DNA from: Juglans regia
Lineage: Eukaryota > Streptophyta > Magnoliopsida > Fagales > Juglandaceae
Assembly: GCF_001411555.2 (NCBI RefSeq)
Contig: NC_049912.1
Location: forward strand, 28,118,514-28,182,513
Direction: 5' to 3'
Length of the DNA: 64,000 nt
Shown: in pieces, positions 51,845 to 63,178 of the stretch
Numbering within the stretch: position 1 is the stretch's first letter
Layout: the number at the start of each line of letters is the position of its first letter
Translations under genes and position numbers: made by a program
The notes under the pieces: model-generated
Told to the model about the DNA's origin: nothing
The model's database searches: none
The model's input: the letters and a program-made list of their open reading frames with translations, nothing else

Positions 51845-54745
51845 ATGTAGATATATATATATATATAGAGAGAGAGATGATATTCAACCTAGTCTATGAC
51901 CAGTTAAAGCATAGGCAATAAGTAATGACCTGACAAAGTGTTCAGAAATAACACCCGAGCCAAGACGACCCACAAAATTGAAAAAGCTGAAGAGAGACAA
52001 CAGCATTGTCGTATCATCAACGCCTAATGCAACCCCGATCTGAGCCAGATTATTGAGCACCGTTACTCCAGAACCAGCTGCAAAAAAGTATGAAAACCAA
52101 AGAAGCCAGAAATCAGCCTTGATTAGAGCTTCACGAAACTTGAAATCCTCCCCCCTACGAGGTCTCCTTCTCTTCTTCACGGCCCCCTCCCCAACAGCAA
52201 GAAGTGTTTCCACATCCGAGGAATCCTCACCCTCATGGAAACTTCCAAGATATGTAGCTGATGAAGATGGTGTTAACAAAGGATCTATTTGGGTTGAACC
52301 AACTAAATTTTCCGAAGAACCAACTGGGGGACCAAGTTTCTTAGAAGGATTAAGTGTCATTTTCACAGGAATTGCAAGGGGGGACATCAGAAGGATAACC
52401 ATTATGGCAACTAAAATGTAGGACACAGTGCCACTTAGAGAAACTGTGGTGCTTATCACTGTGATTGAGAGAAGATATATAGCAAGAAAAACACTAGCAG
52501 CTTGCGTGAAAATAAAATGAACATGCTCTGAAGAGTCTTCACCAGATGCTGGAGTACAAGCCCGAATAAAGTACATCATGGCTAAACATAAAACAGGTAT
52601 CCCAAGTGCAAGGAACAACAATAGTTTTGCAGCTGAATCATTAAGCACCAGACTACATATTACTGTATACACTGCAGCACTGAGCCCAATATAACCCTTG
52701 AGAATTCCAGCAACTGTGCCCCTACTGAGAGGGAAGTTTCTCATGTTGGTTACAAGCAAAGGTGTGCCAAACCATGCACAGCTATTGCTACCGATGCATA
52801 GTGCAAGCCACAACTGCCGTTGGAGATACAGAAAACAGAATTAACAAAACAACTAAAACCCACATATATAGAGAAAGAAATGCCCAAAGTCACGGGAAAC
52901 TAAAAATTTGAAAAGAAGCAGCCAAAAGTATCAAGCTGAAAATGAACTGTATCAAATCCCCAAAAGATTTAACATATCAAATGAGGTTAGAAACCAACTT
53001 GACTTTACTTCATTAAAGCATCTGAATCCATCCAATCTCTGCCAGTGGATGGAAGCCACAGAATTCATTCTTTACGGTAAAGAAGGAAGAGAAGATGAAG
53101 AAGATAAAACAAAGTTTGTCTAAAGAGAAACACACGAACTCCTTTAATAATGCTGCAAAAAATGCAACCTAGAGTGCAATTGGAAACAGCCTTGTGCAAC
53201 AATGTGAAAGCTACACAGTGTAATGTTGATTTATAATAGTGTGCAAAACAAGTCTGCATGCCCGCTCTGTTGCCCTTATGTTAATTAAGTGCAGTGATTT
53301 TAAACAGAAAACTTTAGCTCCCATGTCCTGATCCCAAGTGGTTGCACTGTCAACACATTTTTCACTCTGTAATGGAAAATGACACTTTTTTTCATGAGTG
53401 AAAGTGACAACTCGTTAATGTTGACAGATTGGAGACTACGAGCTTACATAGCTTACAAACTCTAGGCTGGCTCAAAAGGCTATTCTCCAAATCTTATATA
53501 ATAGTTATCAATAGTCTATATTCTCCAAAATCCAGTTTAATGGATAAGTAAATAGCCATCTTCATAGAATGAAAAAAAAAAAGAGCATCATAAAGGGTAC
53601 GGTAATGGCGATAGCTGGCCAAACACATATGTTTGGAGGTAAAATTCTATGAACAAATTCAAAGGAAGCATTTTGGAAGAATATAGGCCTGAAAATTTAA
53701 AATATCTTGCCTAGGGAGATTATCTCCATCAAGGAAGCATAAAGACAATTCTCTAAGTCCATAGTTGGTTTCTTTAAGGGAGCCTTTGTGTTCATCTGTA
53801 ATAAATTTAACTAGTACTTGGCAAAAACAACGAGAAGCTTTTAAAACCGCTACTGTCTTTCCCTTATAGGATCAAAATCTTGCATTTATTTTATGTGTAT
53901 CCACAAACACAATCTGCACAGAACTCACGTTGATGCACAAACTCGACCTTGAGGTTTTGTACTATCCAAGAATCAAACAGAAGGTGCTAAGGTTTGATTC
54001 TATAATCTCGACAAGGGAAAATCTGACCATGCGGAAATTCAACAGTAGGCTTCCAAAGTTGCTCAGAGCCACAGACACATGAACTGCTACGATCAGGCAT
54101 TCTTCACCCAAATTTCATAATGAACCACCAAAACTCTATCTCAGACTCACCCAGTTCAAGAAATTAATTATAATCCATTGCACAATAAAGTCTCCAAATG
54201 GGCACTTAAAGATTTATGTTTTTCTTTTCCAACCAGAATACAGATATTGCAGAAACCAAATCATAAACAGTAAATAATTGAAGCCATCCAGCAATAATTT
54301 TTATAAAGTTTTTTAATTAAAATAATTTACGAGACAGTTCTTTGAAAAAATTGTTTTTTTATAAACAAAATAAGAATAAACTGGATTGGTAAAGGGTGAT
54401 TAAGTGCTCGCTCACCAGCCAGTAAGGCAAGTTCTGAACAGTCTGGCTAACAGCGATCCAGAGAACACCATATCCTAAGAAACACAGCACGGTGCCAACC
54501 AAAAGCACAGCCCAAGGAGGGAACTTATTGCAGGCAATACCAGGAAGAATACCCACGCTCTCTCCAATATCGTTAGCCACTCCAAGCATCGTCACCTGCT
54601 GCTGATTGTAGCCCAGTACGGATTTGAGTGTTGCGGAGTAGAGTGGGAAGGTGTAGGAATTGCCGGAAGCAATTTGGACCCAAACTGCGGCTGCCAAACC
54701 CACCCATGGCGGTCTGCTTCCTGCTTTCAGAGCTATTTTTGGCAT
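51178..54745 (-). CDS. Nodulin-like/NFD4-like MFS transporter
   Basis: A 560-aa membrane protein in three exons: 54745-54416, 52813-51930 and 51646-51178 (stop TAA). Phase fits at both junctions. The first ATG is at 54745 (MPKIALKAGSRPPWVG); upstream the frame begins only at GTG. The N-terminal half is a nodulin-like domain (VWVQIASGNSYTFPLYSATL, ANDIGESVGILPG, VTNMRNFPLSRGTVAGILKG). A polar loop of roughly 80 residues with a KKRRRPRRGEDFKF basic patch separates the two membrane halves. The second half has SYFFAAGSGVTVLNNLAQIG and NFVGRLGSGVISEHFVR. It is related to NUCLEAR FUSION DEFECTIVE 4 and probably orthologous to At1g80530. Substrate is unknown. The donor after exon 2 (GTCATT) is weak and deserves a transcript check. 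Intron 1 is 1.6 kb; intron 2 holds CA and TA repeats. Confidence 0.88.
51813..51876. repeat. (CA)n, (TA)n and (GA)n compound microsatellite
   Basis: Within intron 2 of the MFS gene, about 12 CA units are followed by TA and GA runs. Likely length-variable. Confidence 0.85.
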
Positions 54746-55101
54746 CGGAAGCACAATTTATTATACACCTTAATGGGTTATGAAAACCAAACACATCAAA
54801 ATGAATCGCAAGGAAAAGGAGAGAATTTAATAGGGTCGGGAATCGGGATCGGAAAGATCACGTGGGAAAACGGGTTATCCACCGTGTGTGTAACTATGAA
54901 GTAATTAGTAAAGGCTTCAAGCTACAGCCTGTAGTTAAGATTATCAGGTTCCAACCCAGCAAATACCAGTAAATTAAATTTCTTAATCCAAAACTTCTCA
55001 ACTTTAATTCTAACCAAACATATATGAGAAAAAATAATTCTTTTTTGAAAATGAGGAACTTTAGTTTTAGTCAACAATTACTTAACCGGGCTTAATACTT
55101 A

Positions 55102-55311
55102 GATTATGTTTAGATTTAGAAATTGTTTCATCTCATCTCATTATTATAATTTTTTTAAAATTTTTACACAAAATATAATAAATAATTCAATTTTTTAAAA
55201 TCATAATTCAACTTTTTAAAAAATAATAATAATATTAAAAAATAATATTTTAATAATATTTTTTTTAACTTTCATATTTTAACTCATATATCTTTGAATC
55301 GAAACATACCT
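55102..55311. mobile_element. MITE, family A, copy with TTA duplication
   Basis: Left GATTATGTTTAGATTTA and right GAATCGAAACATACCT are imperfect inverted repeats, flanked by TTA at 55099-55101 and 55312-55314. The interior includes CATCTCATCTCATTATTATA. Confidence 0.7.
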
Positions 55312-55469
55312 TTAATGCCACCCAAAATATTGTTTACAATCGGACATCTATGATATTTTATATTGTTGACTAATGTATTTTCTCTCTCAGTTTTTTTTTT
55401 TTTAATTTTAAGAGAAAGGCGCTTGGAACAAAAATAAATAAATAAAAATGTATAGAAAATGTTATATGG

Positions 55470-55645
55470 CCTCATTTGTTTTAGTAGATGAGTTGAGATC
55501 AAATCAGATGAGTTAAATAAAATATTATTATAATATATATATTTTTTAAAATTATTTTATTTTAGTATTTTAAAAAATTAAATTGTTTATTTTATTTTAC
55601 ATGTGAATTTAAAAAAATTGTAATGATTAGATGATATAAAATGTA
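55470..55645. mobile_element. MITE, family A, decayed copy
   Basis: Starts near CCTCATTTGTTTTAGTAGAT and ends near TTGTAATGATTAGATGATAT, with the family interior. No duplication found. Confidence 0.5.
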
Positions 55646-55881
55646 GTATACTTCTTTTTTATTTAAGACAACATAAAAATTAAGTTAAGAGGGAAAAAAT
55701 AACTAAAAGAATTGGAGAGATACTTTATCTTAAATTTTGATTGATGAGATTTTTGGGTGTCCTTGGATTCTAAGATATGTTTGGTTATGAGAAATTTTGG
55801 GAATGTTTTTTATATGTATTGTTTATTGGGTTTTAGGAGACGGGAGAAAAATTCAGATAGTTCATCATAGTGAGTAAGATC

Positions 55882-56902
55882 TAGGCCTGCAACCCGACCA
55901 ATCCGGTCTGGATTTGGGCCCGACTCGACCCGATGGCCAGGGGTGACAGACAATGATCCGACCCGACTTTAGTCGGGTCAACCTGTTTGTTTGTTTTTTA
56001 TTTTTTGTTTTTGTTTTATTATTTTTTTTATTAAAAAAAATTATATAACAGCTGGGTCAAATTGCTCTTGCAGGAAGATTATATCTCTATGATATGTTTG
56101 GGAAAAAGTGGGAAGAAGGAAAGGAAGCAAAGGGAAAAAAATGGTTCTTGAAAGTGGGTTTGCTTTTGCGCCTAGCTCTGCATGACCTTTCTGCATCATC
56201 CCTCCTCGCTGACCTCTCTGCATCTTGAGCTTTCTTTCTCAGCTGGGTTAAATTGCTTATCAGGAAATTATATCTCTGCGATATGTTTGGGAAAAAGGAA
56301 AGGAAACAAAGGAAAAGAAAAAATGGATCTTGAAAGTGGGTTTGCTTTTGCACCTAGCTCTATATGACCTATATGCATCTTGAGCTCTCATTCTCATCCA
56401 TGACCTCTCTTCTATCCAGACATTCGTTGTTGAAAAATGCAGGAAAGTAAAATAAAATTTCATTCTTCTATCACTCGGGTGCTTGAGATCGAAGCTTAGA
56501 ATTCGACTACTTCTTCCTTGGTACTGACACAGAAGAGATTTATGCAGGCTGGAGGATTCCAAACTCTTCATCTTTGATCCATTCCTCACAAAAATGAGAA
56601 GATGAGCTGAGCGTTAGCACTTCTTCCTTATCATCCTCATCATCAGTCTTCTCTAACTCTCTAAGAAGGAAATGGTGGCAAACGAATGGAAGGAATAATG
56701 AGGAAGAGAATGGAGTCAAGCTTTCAACATCTAGGGTTTGATTTGTATTTTATGCTTAAAACATGACTTTACACGGGTTACTTGGGTTGAAATCGACATT
56801 TCACAGGTTCAACCCGAAGATCAGTTTAAACCGTATTTAGCAGTCGGGTCTGATCGGGCCATTCATACGGATCAGATTCTGCAGTTTTTGTGCATAGGCC
56901 TA
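55882..56902. mobile_element. Non-autonomous hAT-type element (1,021 bp)
   Basis: Ends TAGGCCTGCAA and TGCATAGGCCTA are inverted repeats. The flanks GTAAGATC (55874-55881) and GTGAGATC (56903-56910) are an 8-bp duplication with one mismatch. Subterminal CCCGACC and GTCGGGTC motifs recur in both orientations. Inside is a tandem duplication of a 191-bp unit. No transposase frame. Confidence 0.75.
56049..56430. repeat. Two direct copies of a ~191-bp unit
   Basis: Copies start CAGCTGGGTCAAATTG (56049) and CAGCTGGGTTAAATTG (56240). Both continue with GATATGTTTGGGAAAAAG and CTTGAAAGTGGGTTTGCTTT. The second copy has small deletions. Both lie inside the hAT-type element. Confidence 0.88.
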
Positions 56903-57019
56903 GTGAGATCTTCTTGCTCTTGGGGTTTGGAATTCATCATAATGAGTATATTGCATGAGAAATGCTAGGTAAACCCATGGTCTACACTGATAGGTGCATT
57001 TTTATTTTTGTTTATTTTA

Positions 57020-58600
57020 AATTTAATAAATGTATTGAATTGGTTTTTTTTCCCTTAAATATTAAAAAATATTTCTTAATGTTTTAGAAAAAAATAAAAT
57101 AAATAAATAAATCGATCATTCTATCGATAGACCATCTGTATGTAAAATGACTCATATTGCATGCATCTATATTTATATACATTACCTTTTAATATCCGCA
57201 CAACCCCATGGACACGGGTACAATAAAATGCCCTTCTTATCTTGTTATGAGATATTATATATTCTATTATTTTCACTGTCAAGTGATCAATTTATATTAG
57301 TATAGACGTGTCGAGAAATTGGAATGTTAAGGGACTTACCCTTAATACCCTAACTTGCCTCGTGATTATTGTAGTCTTGGATTTTTGGACTCGCTGGGTT
57401 CATCTCAAAGGTTGAAAATATGATCTTACCGTATAACTGTTATTTGATACCATCGAATCGTTTACAATATACGTCACTTTTTATAATATTTTATATAATA
57501 ATATTTTTAAAAAATAGATATTTTTAGTAATTAATTTATAAAGATATTATTAATTTATAATAATATTACGTGTATATGTTACTCAAAAGTTGAAGAAGAA
57601 GAAGAAGAGGAGGAGGGACAGATGGCTATGGAATGTATTGCAAATCAACTTAAATATGATAGTATAGTAATGTGGAAATCAATGGAGCTATCAATCAATT
57701 TGGAACACGTAACGTCGTAAACTACTCCAAGTTTCGGCAGTATATTTGTCGTGCCCAATAACACTTTTGTTTCGTATATTTAAATGGGGACAGGGGGTTC
57801 GTGGGGCTGTTGTTGATGTGCTAGCCGACAACGACAACGACAGACAGAAGAATGCCAACTCACATTTCCTCGGTCGATTCAGTACAGTGAAGCTGACCCT
57901 GATTCCAATTCAATCTTTCAAACTCCACCACACATTTTCTACCTACTTTACACGCTTTCAAAATTGCCTTAAACTATGCACATTAGTTTTTGCATATTTC
58001 ACTCTATAATATTGTTTTTGGTCGCGGTCTGGTGTGGTGTGGTGTGGTGCGGCGCGGCGCCCAGCCACCCCGCAGACACCTATTTTATTCTCATGGGTTG
58101 CTTGCCGCCATTCCTTGTAATACTTTCCTCGTAAACCCATGGTTATTAGTTTGGAAGGATTCCATGAATGGAGGCATCTGAAAAATATTTAAATAATTTA
58201 TTTGCAGAATTGTGATTTTTACTAAACAACCCACGTCTTTTATCAAAATTTATCTGTAATAGGTAAAGCACGACTGAGTGATCCAGCATCTTTTATTGTT
58301 GATTCACCAATTACTCGTTCAGTCACTCGCGTTCGTAACAGATTTGATGTAGTCTGAGGTTGATGCTAGATTTGACGCAGGCCAACTCAACGGGAAAAAA
58401 AAAAAAAACTGCTCAAAATTGAGTACTTGGCCTTAAGCTAAAGATATATATTCTAAAAACAAACACTTCCTCCAACAAAGGGGTCATACAGTTGGTCGTG
58501 CCGTATTTGCACAAAAAGATTAAAAAAAACATCTTTAATTTGATCGATATTTGCAACGCGTAATGCTATATATATATATATTTATAACTATAATTTGTAT
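57020..58600. other. Intergenic stretch with GGTGT/GCGGC simple repeat
   Basis: Mostly unique sequence. A GAAGAAGAGGAGG tract lies near 57594 and GGTGT/GGCGC repeats near 58030-58060. No gene was recognised, despite the higher GC content around 57.8-58.1 kb. Confidence 0.5.
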
Positions 58601-58616
58601 TTTAATCTTCTTTTTA

Positions 58617-58810
58617 AATTCTGTTTGGATACAGAAATAATTTCATTTCATTTTATCTCATCATCATAATTTTTTTAAAATTTTATACAAAATATAATAA
58701 AAAATATAATCTTTTCAAATTCAAAAATAATAATTATTTTAAAAAATAATATTTTATTTAACTTTTATCTAAAATTATTTCATTCCATCTCATTATACAA
58801 AATATACTTA
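58617..58810. mobile_element. MITE, family A, copy
   Basis: CTGTTTGGATACAGAAATAA on the left, then TTATCTCATCATCATAATTT and AAATTATTTCATTCCATCTC on the right. The ends are partly decayed. Confidence 0.6.
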
Positions 58811-58935
58811 TACTTTTTTATGCAATTTACGTTGAAAAAAAAGGTCCAAACCCATTTCAATTATGAAGGGTGTTTTTACTTTTTCGTTTCATAGTTGGTT
58901 TTCTCATTGAGCTTAATGCTTATTGGTATTATGGG

Positions 58936-59402
58936 CAATGTTTTGAATACCATACCGGTCAAGACACTGGAACGAAATATTTCAGTACCGATACCGTTTC
59001 GTGTACCGTTTCGGGATAGTCGATATATGAATAAATTATATATATAAATATATATAACAATTATATTCTAAAATAATAGTTTATATATGAATAAATTATA
59101 TATAAATACATACATACATATAAATTATAAATAGTCTAATCTAAATTGGGGGTCAAAAAATAAACTTGTAGTTTGAAAAAACGAAAAAAAAAAAACACAG
59201 GCCGAAATATCGGCCGGTACCGGCTGAAATATAGGCCGGTATAGGCCGGTACAGACTGAAATTTAGGCCGAAACGGCCGAAACGGCCGGTACGGCCGGTA
59301 TTTTGGCCGGTACGGTATATATCTAGTACCTGTACCGGCCGGACGGCCGAAACGAAAAATTTCGGCCGTACCGGCCGGTACGGTACGAAATTAAAAACGT
59401 TG
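58936..59402 (+). mobile_element. Non-autonomous hAT-type element (467 bp), copy 1
   Basis: Flanked by a perfect 8-bp duplication ATTATGGG (58928-58935 and 59403-59410). Ends CAATGTTTTGAATACC and AAAAACGTTG are inverted repeats. The right half is dense in GGCCGGTAC and CGGCCGAAAC motifs; the left half is AT-rich. No coding frame. Confidence 0.88.
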
Positions 59403-59600
59403 ATTATGGGTTCGCGTCGTGCCTAAGGTTCTGCCATTGTTCTTTGGGCCCTTAAGTTGGAGAGCAGCATGGCCCTCTCTCTCTCTGCCCATAATATTAT
59501 AATGGGCGATACCTTACCTGCTTTAGGCCCAAGCCCAATGCAATAATAGACTAAAGGCCCTAAACAAGTTTTATTATTGTTTTGTTAAAGGCAACTGGCA

Positions 59601-59826
59601 AGTAATCATTTTTTTGCTTTTGTTATAGGTTTAAAAAGAATTTATATTTGCCAAATGCATGGGGCCGATTGACATAAATTCTTAGTCACCAAAATAGAAG
59701 TATTGGATTCAAAACCCCCCCTCCCCATTTTTGGAGGCTAAAGTTTATGCCAATAAGGCTACATACATGCCTTTGGTAAATATAAATTCTTTTTAAACCT
59801 ATAACAAAAGCTAAAAAATGATTACT
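59601..59826. mobile_element. Long perfect-type hairpin (foldback), 226 bp
   Basis: Left arm 59601-59690 starts AGTAATCATTTTTT; right arm 59733-59826 ends AAAAAATGATTACT. The outer 60 bases pair with only a few mismatches (GTTATAGGTTTAAAAAGAAT in both), and the inner part also pairs. A foldback MITE or a small-RNA precursor are the alternatives. Confidence 0.75.
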
Positions 59827-60077
59827 CCCCAAATGTATAAAATAAAAAAAAAAAAGAATTTATCTTTGGAAGTCATCGCTAAAATAATAGCATTTGATTT
59901 GTATGATAATTTAATTTTAAACACATCGTAAATAAAATTCAATTAAAATTACACATGGGAGCTACATAAGATCCTGCAAGCACATGCCGATTGTTAGCAA
60001 AGCAGGACATTGCCAAGAGCTTGATATTCTGATGGCATATGACTCGGTTTTGCAAATGAAAAATTTGGATACGAAAT

Positions 60078-60480
60078 CACTATTTTCAATCTCGTACCGT
60101 ACCGGTCGGTATGGCTGATATTTGTCGTATTGGCAGCTGGGTCGGTACATGTATTATATGAGTTTCGTACCGGCCGATACCGACCTCAATTTCTGCCTAT
60201 ACCGGCCTATATTTCGGCCTTCAATTTTTTTTTTCATTTTTACAAACTACAAACTTATTTTTTGATCTCCAATTCAGATTAGACTATTTATAATTTATAT
60301 ATATGTATTTATATATAATTTATTCATATATAGATTATTATTTTAGAATATAATTTATATATATATAATTTATTCATATATCGACTATCTCAAAACGGTA
60401 TACGAAACGATATTGATATCGAAATATTTTATTCTAGTACTTTGATTGATACGATTTTTGATACGGTATTCAAAACATTA
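60078..60480 (-). mobile_element. Non-autonomous hAT-type element, inverted copy 2
   Basis: The reverse complement is colinear with 58936-59402 (AATAGTCTAATCTGAATTGG, TTTGTAGTTTG and CGTACCGTACCGG blocks). Flanks TACGAAAT and TTTGAAAC agree at 5 of 8 bases, which could be an eroded duplication. Confidence 0.75.
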
Positions 60481-61316
60481 TTTGAAACCCTTCTATAAAA
60501 AGAGAAAAAAAGAAAAAAAGAAAAAGAAAAAAGCAAAGCATGCAGGTCACTACCCGCAAGTTCAAGAAAGCCAAGACAATTTCAACATATCCATGCAGAT
60601 GTCTCCTCTCCCAAAACATGCATGCAATCATGTTAGTTATTGACCATCATTTCCTTTAGGAACGAGAATATCATTATTATTTACCAAAATTGTCATTATT
60701 ATTGGGATTTTGGTGACATTATTATTTATTTTCTGGGTAAAGAGACAACAGGAATTGGATTAAAAAACTAGGGATGCTGTAAATTCATGCCTAAAGAAAC
60801 GGTCTTCAAAAGATTAGCACTCCCTTCCCTTTGTTTCAGTCTTGTTCCATCAAAATAAAAAACAACAAACATCAGACAATATATATATATATATATATAT
60901 TATATTCCATTCTATCACTTAAATCAATGTATTAAAAAATTTGTGAACCTATCATATCTTGTTATATCGATGAGAGGATGATAAGAAAAATGGCGATAAA
61001 TAGATTTTTTCTCCGCTTTCTAATTCTGGGCTAGCTGTGAAATATAATTACGTACGTACGTTTACAGTACAAGACCTCGATCCGCATAATTCCATTCACG
61101 TACGCTTCAAAAAGGTTCAGAATTACACTTTCACAGAATAATTACGTTCTCATTATAAATACCAGACTAAATTTTGCCTTTTTTTAAAGAATTTTTCGTG
61201 ATCTTTAAAGAAAAACTCTTCTGGCAAGATTTTCATGGCACCAACTACGTATGTATATCCTACCCAGCCGCCACTTCTCAAACCCGAAAAACAAATTAAA
61301 CCGCTCCCGAGTTAAT

Positions 61317-61931
61317 TCAAGAGTCATCGGCTTTGGACATTACCGAGAGAAGACTCGGCATCGGCTTAAACAAGGCTGATCTGCGCCGCTGCTGGTGAGA
61401 CGAGGGCCTAATCAGAGCCGACAAGGCTCTTCTCATGACCAAGTCGCCACCCTCCAGTACTCCTCCTATCCTCACCAGTGAATTCTTCATCGCCGACCTC
61501 CGAAGACTCAGCTGTTGCGACTCCGTTCTCTGTTGATGGCCATGCTTGACTCCATTTTCAGCAGAAGCCTTGTGCATAGAGCATCGGAAAGAGCCGGGGT
61601 GCGTCGTAGGAGAACAGGCGCACGCGACGTTCTTCTTGCTGGACGACACCGCAGTGTTGTTGGCTTGCTTCCTCATATAGATCGAAGAACGTCCCGGAGA
61701 GGTTGGCCGCTCGATGGAAAACCGTACGGAATAATATGGCGAGGTAAAGGAGGAGCGGCGTCCGTGCATGTCGGCGGGCTTGGGGGATCGCGTGAAGAAG
61801 GTCGAAGATCGGGAGGAGAAGGTCGAGCTCGAGGAAGCGAATGCCGAGGAGGATGGGCACCTCGACGGCAACGATCTCTGAAACGCATGAGAATCTTGAA
61901 CGTTCGATTTGTTTCTTGAAGATGAAGCCAT
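61317..61931 (-). CDS. Serine-rich protein-like protein
   Basis: A 204-aa intronless protein. The longest frame starts at a TTG at 62072; I choose the ATG at 61931 (MASSSRNKSNVQDSHAFQRS). The first ~85 residues are Ser/Arg-rich (SSSAFASSSSTFSSRSSTFF, SVRFSIERPTSP). Residues 104-121 are CACSPTTHPGSFRCSMHK, the hallmark I recall for the plant serine-rich protein-related family (for example At5g25280, At5g11090). The C-terminal part is basic (SLRRSAMKNSLVRIGG, SSHQQRRRSALFKPMP). The Cys/His spacing could bind metal, which is inference. No signal peptide or membrane segment. Cellular role is unknown to me; some members respond to stress or light. GC-rich and isolated, between transposon-rich DNA and the MED15-like gene. 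Confidence 0.82.
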   Translation of the reverse strand: MASSSRNKSNVQDSHAFQRSLPSRCPSSSAFASSSSTFSSRSSTFFTRSPKPADMHGRRSSFTSPYYSVRFSIERPTSPGRSSIYMRKQANNTAVSSSKKNVACACSPTTHPGSFRCSMHKASAENGVKHGHQQRTESQQLSLRRSAMKNSLVRIGGVLEGGDLVMRRALSALIRPSSHQQRRRSALFKPMPSLLSVMSKADDS

Positions 61932-62603
61932 TCTAAGTTCTAACGCCACTACTCTTAGCGAGGGAGGGTGAGAGACAGTGCAAGTGAAATACTTGGAAGG
62001 GGATCGGTATAATTGTAATTTACGAGCTGACTCGAGGGTATTCTTGTAACGCTGGAAGCTTCTGAATCCCAAGTTGAGTGCCGTTGGTTTAGGGGTTTAA
62101 TCAGATTAAAAATCGTAAATAGACGTAACTTTTAGACACGTGATACAATTATGGTTTAAATAACATAACTTTATAAAAATATTCTCATTTTAAAATATGT
62201 ATTGTGAATTATATTGCGTAAGCATCGTTACTCATTTCACGTGGATGTCATTTAATTAATAAATGGAAAGAAAAATTAAATATGATTGTGAATGCATTGG
62301 AGTTTGAGAGGATTTAATGGTTGCAAACATGGCATGAGTTCATTTGTGGTGCCAGTAGATTAAACTCTATTAATAGATCCACGATGTAAAGAGCAAGCCT
62401 TTTACCTTATAAATATGATAGAAATCGATTTTTAAAAAAATTAATTAATTGTTGTTTAAATCATATCTTAGCAGAATTATTAATGATGTGTCTTCCATGC
62501 AAACTTGCTAATAATAAACAAAGCCGAGTGTCGGATGGGGGGTTAGTACAACTGTAGCTCTCTCATCCAGTTATAGACAAGAACCTCGTGGCAGCTAATT
62601 TAA

Positions 62604-62795
62604 GGTTTTGTTTGGTTACTAAACATCTCTCGACTCATCATTATAATTTTTTTAAATTCTAATATAAAATATAATAAACAATTCAACTTTTTTAAATCTC
62701 AAAATAATAATAATATTAAAAAATAATATTTTAACAATATTTTATCATCTCAAATCAACTCAACTCAGTTCAACATCCAAACACAACATAGGTCT
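62604..62795. mobile_element. MITE, family A, copy with TAA duplication
   Basis: Left GGTTTTGTTTGGTTA and right CATCCAAACACAACATA are approximate inverted repeats, flanked by TAA at 62601-62603 and 62796-62798. The interior has the family's AATAATAATATTAAAAAATA. Confidence 0.65.
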
Positions 62796-63178
62796 TAAAA
62801 ATCATATCTTCAACTCAATTTGTTCGCTAGGACAAATATAAAATATATAGTTGAAATATCCTAAGAACTGGCATAAATTACAGACGAAACAACCCAGTAT
62901 ACATTTCTATAATGCGGGATTAATTCTGTGTTCTACAATATACATTATTACACCAAGTCTTGTCTTCAATCCAGGAGGATTGAGGTTGACAATTGACGAA
63001 CTTTCTCTACAAGCAACTACGTATATATATATCCCTTGATAAACATGGCAGCTAATGTAAGTCTTATTTCCAAAAACTGTTTGCCAGGCGCAGCTGCAGC
63101 AAACTCTGCATCAAAGGTTGATTGTAACAAAACTCTAGCAATGGTAACTTTGTGTGGGTCTACAACCCATAAAGATGA

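Noticed and set aside
57740..58080. Possible leader of an unannotated gene in a GC-richer stretch
   Set aside because: No reading frame with family features and no splice-compatible exons follow before the transposon cluster.
61515..61919. 134-aa plus-strand frame
   Set aside because: It is antisense to the serine-rich gene and is open because of its Ser/Arg codon bias; it has no family features.
61932..62072. 47-residue N-terminal extension of the serine-rich protein
   Set aside because: It begins at TTG, and the ATG at 61931 gives the expected MASSS-type start.
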